64,000 nucleotides of DNA from assembly GCF_017349295.1 (NCBI RefSeq), contig NZ_JAFMPK010000044.1, positions 62,001-126,000 of the forward strand, given 5' to 3'. A model generated the notes under the pieces. It was not told the origin of the DNA, did no database searches, and saw only the letters and a program-made list of their open reading frames with translations. How positions within the stretch are numbered: the stretch's first letter is position 1; every line of letters begins with the position of its first letter. Of this stretch, positions 1 through 6,778 are shown piece after piece. The DNA comes from Myceligenerans salitolerans (lineage in GTDB: Bacteria > Actinomycetota > Actinomycetes > Actinomycetales > Cellulomonadaceae). The position numbers and the translations under genes were made by a program.

Positions 1-379
1 CCCGTTCCTCGCCGGCCGGCCCCGTCCGCGGCCCCGCGCGCGCGTCCGCGCGAGCCGTGCCCAGCGCGGACAAGCCGCCGGGCAGAGCCACCGGCCGGCG
101 GGCCTCGACCCGCACCGCACCCGCCGCCTCCACCCTGCACGACGCCGCCCTGGCTCCGTTGCGGACGACGGCGGACGACGCCTTCGCACAGGGATCGAGG
201 CCGGCCTGGAACGCCGTGGCACCGGCGAGGGCGCCGAGGTCGGCGGCTGTCTGCGCCACACCACGGCTGTTCTGCGCGGCCCCGAGCGCGGCGAGCCCGG
301 TCGTGAGCACCAGCACCGTGCCGATGACCCCCAGGACCAGGACGCTCCCCGCACCGCGCTCGGACGCCCGCCGGCTCAT
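1..379 (-). CDS. TadG/Rv3654c-like secreted pilus-locus protein (partial)
   Basis: Open reading frame read leftward from an ATG at 379 and still open at the window edge, so the C-terminus is missing. The first 30 residues form a positively charged start (MSRRASERG) followed by one hydrophobic segment. The next part is small-residue rich, with the pattern QNSRGVAQTAADLGALAGA that is common in TadG-like and Rv3654c-like proteins of actinobacterial Tad loci. Its ATG overlaps the TGA of the upstream tadE-like gene (ATGA), so it is probably the last or next-to-last gene of the Tad operon and translationally coupled. Function inferred from position and this pattern: a minor pseudopilin or pilus-assembly accessory protein in the envelope. 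Confidence 0.75.
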   Translation of the reverse strand, partial: MSRRASERGAGSVLVLGVIGTVLVLTTGLAALGAAQNSRGVAQTAADLGALAGATAFQAGLDPCAKASSAVVRNGARAASCRVEAAGAVRVEARRPVALPGGLSALGTARADARAGPRTGPAGEER

Positions 380-726
380 GGCTCGATCCAGGCCGTCGCC
401 GTCGCCCGCGCCCGCAGCGGGCCGGCCGACGCCCACCCGTTCACGACAGGCTTCGTCACGGTCACGTGTACCCATTCGCCCTCGCGCTCGACCGCCAGGT
501 CCACGTCGTCGCCGCCGACCCGTGCGACGGCTCGGGCGACCGCCGCGTCCTCGTCGCCGATCGCAGCCGCCCTGGCTCCCGCCCGGGCCGCGTCCACGGC
601 GCGCATCTGCGCCATGGACGCGGCCACGAGCGTGAGCACCGCGACCAGGACCAGAACCACGGCAGGGAGCGCGACGGCGAGCTCCGCCGTCACGGTCCCT
701 CGCTCCTCCTCCCGGTTCGCGGTCAT
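376..726 (-). CDS. TadE-like pseudopilin
   Basis: A 116-residue protein with one N-terminal hydrophobic helix. The start reads ERG-TVTAEL, which fits the Tad prepilin peptidase site (Gly, four residues, Glu, hydrophobic), followed by about 20 hydrophobic residues. After the helix comes MRAVDAARAGARAAA, typical of TadE-like proteins. It lies between the DUF4244 pilin gene (2 bp upstream) and the TadG-like gene (ATGA overlap) in a same-strand operon. Expected role: a minor pseudopilin processed by a TadV-type peptidase and placed in the envelope by the Tad machine. No TadV peptidase gene lies in this window. Confidence 0.85.
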   Translation of the reverse strand: MTANREEERGTVTAELAVALPAVVLVLVAVLTLVAASMAQMRAVDAARAGARAAAIGDEDAAVARAVARVGGDDVDLAVEREGEWVHVTVTKPVVNGWASAGPLRARATATAWIEP

Positions 727-728
727 GC

Positions 729-1061
729 TCAGCTCGCCGAGAGTGCCGTCGTGATCAGGGACGTGAGCAACGACTTCACGTCACCTCCCTTGAGGACGAC
801 CATGAGCAGCCCCGCGAACCCCGCCGCTCCCAGCGTGGCGATCGCGTACTCGGCGGTGGCCATTCCCGCCTCGGAGCCGTCTCGCGCGGCCTCCCGCGGG
901 ACCGCACCCCGTGGTCCCGCGGCCTCGGGCACCTCGCCCGCCGCGGGAGACGCTCTCTCCTCGTGCGACTCCTCCGTCCCGGCCCGCCCGGATCCGGCTC
1001 TCGGCGCGCACTCGACCGAACGGGCGGCCCCGGCCCTCGTGGTGGTCTTCGTGTCCGTCAT
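729..1061 (-). CDS. DUF4244 protein, Flp-type major pilin candidate
   Basis: A 110-residue DUF4244 protein. Residues 1-66 are hydrophilic, rich in Ala, Glu, Gly and Arg, and end in a glycine. They are followed by MATAEY and a hydrophobic segment (roughly residues 72-90) and a short tail. Gly/MATA-Glu-Tyr matches the Flp prepilin cleavage signature (Gly, four residues, Glu-Tyr), predicting a mature peptide of about 44 residues, the size of Flp pilins. The leader is unusually long for a Flp. It sits in the Flp position of the Tad operon, after the fused tadBC gene and before tadE. A 74-bp gap upstream (1062-1135) could hold its own ribosome site or promoter. The pilin role is inferred from motif and position. 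Confidence 0.85.
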   Translation of the reverse strand: MTDTKTTTRAGAARSVECAPRAGSGRAGTEESHEERASPAAGEVPEAAGPRGAVPREAARDGSEAGMATAEYAIATLGAAGFAGLLMVVLKGGDVKSLLTSLITTALSAS

Positions 1062-1135
1062 CGTGATCTCCTCCTTCGTCGGCCCGCCGCCCCTGCGGCG
1101 GGAGTCCTCTTCCGTGCGGCGCCGCGCATCCTCGG

Positions 1136-2260
1136 CTAGGCCCCGAGCAGGTCGATCCCCAGCGCCAGGAGCACAGGAACCAGGCCGACCAGGACGAACG
1201 CCGGCAGGTAGCAGCAGCCGAGGGGCAGCACGAGCCGCACACCGAGCCGAGCCGCGGCCGTCCTCGCCGCGGCGCTCCTCTCCCTGCGCATCTCCTGGCC
1301 CGCCGCGCGCAGCGCCTCACCCGGCGCGACGCCGTCCACCCAGGCGGCACGCAACGCACGCCGGACCGGCGCGAGCGCGTCCGGCGCCCCGGCCCATGCC
1401 TGCTCCCACCGCGCACCGAGCACCAGCGCATCCGCGGCGCCCCGCAGCGCGATCCCGTACCTCCCGCCCGCCGCATGCCCGACGGCGCCGAGCGCCCGTG
1501 GTACCCCGGCGCCGGCGCGGAGGGCCGACGCCAGCAGATCGAGCACCACCTGCGCATCGAGCTCCGCGCCGGACCGGTCGCCGCGCGCCAGCGTCACGAG
1601 CCGCGTGGACCATGCCCATCCGGCGACCAGGAGCACCACGCCGAGGACCGACGTGACGGTGCCGATGCCCCCGTCCGTCGCCACGGCGGTCGTGTCGGCG
1701 CCGAGCAGCCCGCCCAGACACGCACCGGCCACGGGCAGCCAGAGGATGACGCGTGCGGTCGTGCGCGGCCCGGCGAACGCCGCGTCACGTTCGGCCCGCG
1801 CCTCCGCGTCCCGGGCGAGCGAGTCGGCGACCGACTCCAGCACCTGTCCCAGCGGAGCGCCGACTGCGAGAGCGAGTCGCGTGGCCGCCACGACGGCCCG
1901 GGCGCTCGCGGCCCCGAGCGAGGGGCGGAGCGCATCACCGTCAGGCACGCCCGCCAGGTCCACCGGCACCCCGGCACCCCGCGACCATGCCGTCCCGGGT
2001 GAGGCTCCGGCCCGCAGCAGGGCGACCACCTGGAGCACGGTGACCCGCACCGGAGCGGCGTGCCCGCGACGGGTTCCCCGGGTGCGAGGACCGCGTGCCG
2101 CACGGAGCACACGCTCGCCCGGCTCCGTGTCGCGCGACGTGATCCGGATCCCCAGTTCGCTCACGCGCCGACCGGTCGGCGCAAGGCCCAGGTGGACCGC
2201 CGTCGCGACCAGTGCGCCGACCGCGAGAACCGACAGGCTCTCGCCCGGCACGCCGTTCAC
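1136..2260 (-). CDS. Type II secretion F-family protein, fused TadB-TadC
   Basis: Inner-membrane platform protein of the Tad pilus, 374 residues. Two copies of an F-domain-like pattern are visible. The N-terminal one (about residues 60-180) has the helix start RVTVLQVVALLRAGASPGTAW. The C-terminal one (about residues 225-370) has LDLLASALRAGAGVPRALGAVG. Each is followed by hydrophobic segments, and the protein ends in a strong membrane helix. Tad loci usually carry tadB and tadC as two genes; here one polypeptide covers both. I chose the GTG at 2260 because it overlaps the tadA stop (GTGA) like the preceding gene pair; longer forms to 2332 lie inside tadA and are unlikely. Confidence 0.85.
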   Translation of the reverse strand: MNGVPGESLSVLAVGALVATAVHLGLAPTGRRVSELGIRITSRDTEPGERVLRAARGPRTRGTRRGHAAPVRVTVLQVVALLRAGASPGTAWSRGAGVPVDLAGVPDGDALRPSLGAASARAVVAATRLALAVGAPLGQVLESVADSLARDAEARAERDAAFAGPRTTARVILWLPVAGACLGGLLGADTTAVATDGGIGTVTSVLGVVLLVAGWAWSTRLVTLARGDRSGAELDAQVVLDLLASALRAGAGVPRALGAVGHAAGGRYGIALRGAADALVLGARWEQAWAGAPDALAPVRRALRAAWVDGVAPGEALRAAGQEMRRERSAAARTAAARLGVRLVLPLGCCYLPAFVLVGLVPVLLALGIDLLGA

Positions 2261-3417
2261 CACGGCCCGAACCGCCTGACCAGCTCCGGCCAGGCGGCCG
2301 TGTCCGTCTCGAACGCCCCCTGTCCGGACCACCGTGCCGCGGGGCGCACCAGGAGCTCGCCGCCCACGTCCCGGCGCACGACGCCGATCTCCGCGAGGAA
2401 CCGCACGCCACGCTCTCGACGCAGGTGGAGCACCACGTCGAGCGCACCGGCGGCTTGTGCCGCCACCGCGTCGCGCGGCATCCCGGCCAGCGCTGCGAGC
2501 GCCTCCAACCGCGCCGGAACCACGGCGACGGCATTGGCGTGCAGGGTCGCGAACCCGCCGTCGTGGCCGGTGTTCATGGCCATGAGCACTTCACGAACCT
2601 CTGCCCCGCGGCACTCGCCCAGCACGATCCGGTCGGGCCGCATCCGAAGTGCGTCCCGCACCAGGTCGGCGAGGCCGATGCCGCCGGCGCCCTCCACGTT
2701 GGCACGCCGTGTGGCCAGGGGCATGACGTGCGGGTGGTCGGGAGTGAGCTCACGAGCCTCCTCGACGGTGACGATCCGCTCCCCGGTACCGACGAGCGAG
2801 AGCAGCGCAGCGAGCAGCGTCGTCTTTCCCGTTCCCGTACCACCGCTGATCACGACGTTCGCGCGCCGCAGCACCAGGGCCCGGAGCAGCCCCGCCCAGG
2901 CGCCGGGCAGGGCTCCGCTCGCCACGAGCTCCTCCAGCGAGAACGCCCGGGAGCGCAGCACCCGGAGCGAGATCGCGGCACCGGTGGGTGCGATGGGTGC
3001 CAGGACCGCGTGCAGCCGGGTGCCGTCGGGCAGACGCGCGTCGACGCTCGGCCGGGCGTCGTCCAGGCGCTGCCCACCGATCGCCGCCAGCCGGACGGCG
3101 AGAGCACGCACGTCCGCGGCCGTTCCCAGGGAGAGGGGGACGCGCTCCAGTCCCCGGCCACGATCCACCCAGACGTCGTCCGGTCCGTTGACCAGCACAT
3201 CGGTGACATCCGGACCCTCGAGCAGATCCTGCAGCGGACCCGCTCCGTGCAGTTCGGCGCGCGCCGACCGTTCCAGTTCGTTGAGGACGGTGGATCCCAG
3301 TACTCGTCCGCTGTCCCGCGCCGCCTGCCGGACCGCCTCGGCGGAGTCCACGCCTCCCCGCGTGATCCGCGCCCGCACGTCGTCGAGCAGCTCTCGGTCG
3401 AGCACGCCGGCCGTCAC
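2257..3417 (-). CDS. tadA: TadA/CpaF-type secretion ATPase
   Basis: Cytoplasmic hexameric ATPase that powers Tad pilus assembly, 386 residues. The N-terminal domain (about 1-170) is followed by the RecA-like core. Walker A GGTGTGKTT lies near residue 191, the Asp/Glu box is VTVEEARELTPDHPHV, the Walker B-like segment is DRIVLGECRG, and the His box is GGFATLHAN. These are the CpaF/TadA signatures of the GspE superfamily. It starts with GTG at 3417, overlapping the tadZ stop, and its own stop overlaps the GTG of tadBC, so three genes are coupled. Length is normal for actinobacterial TadA. Confidence 0.95.
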   Translation of the reverse strand: MTAGVLDRELLDDVRARITRGGVDSAEAVRQAARDSGRVLGSTVLNELERSARAELHGAGPLQDLLEGPDVTDVLVNGPDDVWVDRGRGLERVPLSLGTAADVRALAVRLAAIGGQRLDDARPSVDARLPDGTRLHAVLAPIAPTGAAISLRVLRSRAFSLEELVASGALPGAWAGLLRALVLRRANVVISGGTGTGKTTLLAALLSLVGTGERIVTVEEARELTPDHPHVMPLATRRANVEGAGGIGLADLVRDALRMRPDRIVLGECRGAEVREVLMAMNTGHDGGFATLHANAVAVVPARLEALAALAGMPRDAVAAQAAGALDVVLHLRRERGVRFLAEIGVVRRDVGGELLVRPAARWSGQGAFETDTAAWPELVRRFGPW

Positions 3418-4124
3418 AGCGCCGCACCGAGGTCTGCCGCGAGCCGTGCCACGGCATTGCGGCGCCCGGCGGGCGGCCCGTCGCCACGCTCGATCGCCGC
3501 GGGCAGGGACCGGTCCCGCTGGAGCATGCCGTCCACCGACAGCCCGAGCGCCGCACCGAGCGCATCCGGATCGACCTGGCCCGGAGCGGGACCGCGTACC
3601 ACCACACGCACGTCACCGGCACCGGCGGCGACGAGCTGGTCGCGCACCAGTTCGGCGCCGGCGGCCCCCGGGAAGCTGAGCGGCGTCACGAGCACCGCCA
3701 CGTCGCATGCCTGCAGCAGCGCTCGCGCCGCGCGGGTCCAGGAGCTCGGCCGCGGCAGATCGAGCACGACGGTGCGACCCGATCGCACGATGCCGGCGCA
3801 CACGTCGAGCACGACGTCGTCCGACGGCGGCTCGGACCGCCGTCGGCCGCTCACCACCGCCACCCCGCGCCAGGACGGGAGGGCGGCCACGAGGGCCTCA
3901 CCGTCGACCTCGCCCTGTGCGGCGGCCAGCTCGGGCCATCGCACACCGCGGGCCTCCTCCACCCCCAGCAGGATCTCGACGCCCGGTGCGCCGGTGTCGA
4001 GGTCGACCAGCACGGTCGGCTCATCCCTCCCGACCATCCCGAGCGCCGCCGCGGCAGCCACCACGGTGGCTCCCACGCCTCCGCTCGCCCCGGTCACGGC
4101 GATCACCCGCCCGTCCCGCCCCAT
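3414..4124 (-). CDS. Ssd/TadZ (CpaE-like) MinD-family protein
   Basis: First gene of the Tad operon, 236 residues. It begins VIAVTGASGGVGAT, a deviant Walker A in which the signature lysine of ParA/MinD ATPases is absent, and continues with TVLVDLDTGAPGVEILLG and VLDLPRPSSW, typical of CpaE/Ssd proteins. Relatives localise the Tad ATPase and, in mycobacteria, influence septum placement. I chose the ATG at 4124 because the MinD-like fold starts right after it and an AGGGGG site lies upstream. A longer frame to 5237 runs antisense through the HAD gene and is rejected. Its neighbour on the other side is a HAD-IB phosphatase, a pairing I recall from other actinobacteria. Confidence 0.85.
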   Translation of the reverse strand: MGRDGRVIAVTGASGGVGATVVAAAAALGMVGRDEPTVLVDLDTGAPGVEILLGVEEARGVRWPELAAAQGEVDGEALVAALPSWRGVAVVSGRRRSEPPSDDVVLDVCAGIVRSGRTVVLDLPRPSSWTRAARALLQACDVAVLVTPLSFPGAAGAELVRDQLVAAGAGDVRVVVRGPAPGQVDPDALGAALGLSVDGMLQRDRSLPAAIERGDGPPAGRRNAVARLAADLGAAL

Positions 4125-4412
4125 GTCGATCCCCCTGTCCGCCGAGCGCCGCCGGCCGTTGACCCCGCCGTCGTCCGGCGCGTGGCAACAGCCTTCACCG
4201 TGCGCGGCCGCCCCGGGCCGCTCCGTGCTGCGGGCTGTCGACAAGCCCCCGTTCCACGCCCTTGTGGTCGGCGTCGTTCCGTGGTGAGGGCCTCGCGGCG
4301 GTCCTCCCGAAGAGGCGATGTGTCGGTGACGACCGTCCGGAGCGGGTGAAATTCGCACCCCGCCCCCGCGCGGACATCGGTCAGATCGGACAAGCCCCGC
4401 TAGGCTCGAACA
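4125..4412. promoter_or_regulatory. Divergent intergenic region, Tad operon / HAD gene
   Basis: A 288-bp gap between the divergent tadZ and HAD genes that must hold both promoters. On the plus strand TAGGCT at 4401-4406 lies six bases before the GTG at 4413. This is the spacing of a leaderless actinobacterial transcript (-10 box, then start codon at +1). No clear promoter for the Tad operon was recognised. Confidence 0.5.
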
Positions 4413-5240
4413 GTGACCGACGAGGCGTTCCGGACCGTCCCGCCAGGCTTCCCCGCGAGGGACACGGCGGCGTTCTTCGACCTGGACAAGACGATCATCG
4501 CCACGAGCTCGTCCCAGGCGTTCTCGAAGCCGTTCATCGCCGGCGGGCTCATCAGCCGTGCCGATGTGCTGCGCAGCGCGTACGCCCACTTCTTGTTCCT
4601 CGTCGGGAACGCGGACGAGGACCAGACCGAGCGGATGCGCGCCCACCTGAGCGCGCTCGCGACGGGCTGGGACGTGCGCAAGGTGCGCGAGATCGTCGCC
4701 GAGACGGTCCACGAGCACATCGACCCGTACGTCTACGCGGAAGCGATCCAGCTGATCCAGGACCACCACGACCTGGGGCACGACGTCGTCATCGTCTCCG
4801 CGTCCGGGTCCGAGCTGGTCGAGCCGATCGCGGCCGTCCTCGGCGCCGACCACGTGCTGGCCACCCACATGGAAGTGGTCGACGACCACTACACCGGCGA
4901 GATCGACTTCTACAACTACGGCGAGAACAAGGCGTCGAGCATCCGCGAGCTCGCCGCCCGCCAGGGATACGACCTCACCCAGTGCTACGCGTACTCCGAC
5001 TCCATCACCGACGCGCCGATGCTCGGCGCCGTCGGTCACGCCTTCGTCGTGAACCCGGACCGCAACCTGCGCCGCCTCGCCGCCGAGTCGGGCTGGGGCC
5101 TGCTGCGGTTCACGAGGCCGGTCGCACTGCGTCCGCGGGTCGAGCCGATCCCCGTGGCAGCGGTCGTCGGCGCGGTGGCGATCGGCGTCGCCGCCTACTT
5201 CGTGGCACGCCACCTGCGCCGTCGCCGCGAGAACCACTGA
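4413..5240 (+). CDS. HAD-IB family hydrolase (SerB-like) with C-terminal membrane anchor
   Basis: A 275-residue phosphatase of HAD subfamily IB. Motif I is FFDLDKT, with nucleophile Asp23 and general acid Asp25. Motif II is IVSASGSE, the lysine is in GENKASS, and motif IV is YSDSITDAPML, as in SerB and relatives. Residues 245-265 are hydrophobic (VAAVVGAVAIGVAAYFVA) with a basic tail, so it is probably tethered to the membrane with the enzyme in the cytoplasm. The substrate is unknown. The GTG at 4413 was chosen because TAGGCT lies six bases upstream and no Shine-Dalgarno is visible, which suggests leaderless expression. It is divergent from the Tad operon. Confidence 0.9.
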   Translation: MTDEAFRTVPPGFPARDTAAFFDLDKTIIATSSSQAFSKPFIAGGLISRADVLRSAYAHFLFLVGNADEDQTERMRAHLSALATGWDVRKVREIVAETVHEHIDPYVYAEAIQLIQDHHDLGHDVVIVSASGSELVEPIAAVLGADHVLATHMEVVDDHYTGEIDFYNYGENKASSIRELAARQGYDLTQCYAYSDSITDAPMLGAVGHAFVVNPDRNLRRLAAESGWGLLRFTRPVALRPRVEPIPVAAVVGAVAIGVAAYFVARHLRRRRENH

Positions 5241-5286
5241 CGGCGGCGCGTACGGGCCCGCTGCGGCGAATCACGCCGCCCGGCGC

Positions 5287-6060
5287 TCACGTCCCGCGGA
5301 ACGCCGGCTCGCGCTTCTCCCGGAACGCGGCGAAACCCTCGGTGTAGTCGGCGGTGTCCCGCAACGCCGCCTGACCCTGGTTCTCCCGCTCGACGGCCGC
5401 CCACAACCCCAGCCGATCGTCCCGGATCGCCGCGACGATCTCCTTGCTCGCGGTGAACGCCGCCGTCGGGCCGGAAGCCGCTCGCCGCGCCGCCGACCGC
5501 GTCGCGGCGAGCACCTCGCCGGGCGGGAAACTGCGTGAGAACAGTCCGGCCCGCACCGCCTCCGCGCCGCTGAGCAGGTCACCCGTGTAGATCAGGTCCA
5601 GGGTGCGGTGTGCCCCCAGCCGCTCCACGAACAGCGCGTGACCGCCCGAGTCGAGCACCGCACCGAGGCGCCCGAACGGCGAGCCGACCTTGGCGTCGTC
5701 GGCCAGATAGACCACGTCCGTCGCGATGAGCAGCCCGAGGCCCACACCCAGGCAGGCCCCGTGTCCGACGGCGAACGTCGGCGCCGGGAACCGCGCGAGC
5801 CGGCGGAGCACGGGCTCGACCCTCCCGGCCAGGAACCCGAGCACGTCGTCGGTCGCCGGGTCCACCTCGGAGATGTCCCTGCCCGCGCAGAAGGCCTTGC
5901 CCGTGCCTCGGAGCACCAGCGCACGCACCCCCTCGGCCTCGGCGCCGGCAAGAGCGTCGGCGAGCTCCTCGAGCCCGGCCTCGTCGAGCGCGTTGAGCCG
6001 GCCAGGGGCGTCCAGCACCACCTCGGCGACGTCGTCGTCCATGGACACGCGGATCATCAT
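5287..6060 (-). CDS. Enoyl-CoA hydratase/isomerase family protein
   Basis: Crotonase-fold protein of 257 residues. It has the oxyanion-hole segments ALVLRGTGKAFCAGRDIS and GACLGVGLGLLIATD, and the C-terminal trimerisation region ending FREKREPAF. It is divergent from a TetR/PaaR-type regulator with only 72 bp between, and a PaaR-like operator lies in that gap, so a role in CoA-thioester breakdown of aromatic or fatty acids (phenylacetyl-CoA side steps) is likely. The exact reaction cannot be read from sequence. Start: two ATGs in tandem at 6060 and 6057, with GAGGAGG seven bases upstream; 6060 chosen. Confidence 0.88.
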   Translation of the reverse strand: MMIRVSMDDDVAEVVLDAPGRLNALDEAGLEELADALAGAEAEGVRALVLRGTGKAFCAGRDISEVDPATDDVLGFLAGRVEPVLRRLARFPAPTFAVGHGACLGVGLGLLIATDVVYLADDAKVGSPFGRLGAVLDSGGHALFVERLGAHRTLDLIYTGDLLSGAEAVRAGLFSRSFPPGEVLAATRSAARRAASGPTAAFTASKEIVAAIRDDRLGLWAAVERENQGQAALRDTADYTEGFAAFREKREPAFRGT

Positions 6061-6096
6061 CGACCTCCTCGCCTCGGGCGGGCCTGCGCCCGCCAC

Positions 6097-6125
6097 GTTA
6101 CCAACCGATCGTTCGGTCATATAGT
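6097..6125 (+). promoter_or_regulatory. paaR promoter with embedded PaaR operator
   Basis: A -35-like GTTACC (6097-6102) and a -10 TATAGT (6120-6125) are 17 bp apart, and the ATG of the TetR gene follows seven bases later, so the transcript is probably leaderless. The palindrome ACCGATCGTTCGGT (6104-6117) fills the spacer. It fits ACCGnnCGnnCGGT, the core I recall for PaaR of corynebacteria. Binding here would block the regulator's own promoter and probably the divergent enoyl-CoA hydratase gene. Confidence 0.75.
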
Positions 6126-6132
6126 GACGGGC

Positions 6133-6738
6133 ATGACGGACCAGACCCTCCCGGCCGCACCGGCTCGTCGGGGCCGGCCGGGCTACGACCGGCAAGGGCT
6201 GCTGCACGTCGCCGTCGAGACGTTCATCGACCGTGGCTACGACGCCACGTCCATCGCGACGCTGGCCGCACGACTGGGGCTGTCCAAGTCGGCGATCTAC
6301 CATCACTTCTCCTCCAAGGAGCAGATCCTCGCCGCGGCTCTCGACGAGGCACTGGACGCACTCGAGGCCGCGCTCCCGCCCACCGCGCCCGGCGGAAGCA
6401 GCCGCCGGCTGGAGCACGTGCTGCGCGAGGCGGTCCATGTCCTCGTGGCGCGCCTTCCCTACGTCACCCTTCTGCTGCGGGTACGCGGCAACACCGACAC
6501 CGAGCGGGCGGCGCTGACCCGCCGCCGTGCTTTCGACAGGCGGGTCACGGCCCTCATCGAGGCCGCGCAGCAGTCCGGGGAGCTCCGGACGGACATCGAC
6601 CCCCGCGTCGCGGAACGCCTGATCTTCGGCATGATCAACTCCATCGTCGAGTGGTACCGCCCCGATGGCCGCGAATCGGCCGACACCCTCGCCGACGACG
6701 TCGTCGGCCTGGCGCTGACCGGGCTCCGCGCGGGATGA
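6133..6738 (+). CDS. TetR family regulator, PaaR-like
   Basis: A 201-residue repressor. The helix-turn-helix is at about residues 30-60 (TSIATLAARLGLSKSAIYHHFSSKEQIL), followed by a ligand domain with C-terminal features like those of TetR_C_33/PaaR-type proteins (RRAFDRRVTALIEAAQQSGELRTDIDP). It lies among phenylacetate genes and has an ACCGnnCGnnCGGT palindrome in its promoter; a similar site lies upstream of the paaZ operon. Inferred role: repressor of phenylacetate catabolism released by phenylacetyl-CoA. The start at 6133 places the ATG seven bases after a TATAGT -10 box. Its 3' end faces paaZ across 40 bp. Confidence 0.88.
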   Translation: MTDQTLPAAPARRGRPGYDRQGLLHVAVETFIDRGYDATSIATLAARLGLSKSAIYHHFSSKEQILAAALDEALDALEAALPPTAPGGSSRRLEHVLREAVHVLVARLPYVTLLLRVRGNTDTERAALTRRRAFDRRVTALIEAAQQSGELRTDIDPRVAERLIFGMINSIVEWYRPDGRESADTLADDVVGLALTGLRAG

Positions 6739-6778
6739 CGGGCGACGGGCCGCGACACGGTCGCATACCGTCCGGCGG

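Noticed and set aside
2261-2332. Earlier start for the fused TadBC gene
   Set aside because: It lies within tadA; the GTG at 2260 gives the same GTGA overlap seen for the preceding pair.
4125-5237. Long N-terminal extension of the TadZ gene
   Set aside because: The frame runs antisense through the well-supported HAD gene and lacks TadZ-like sequence before the ATG at 4124.
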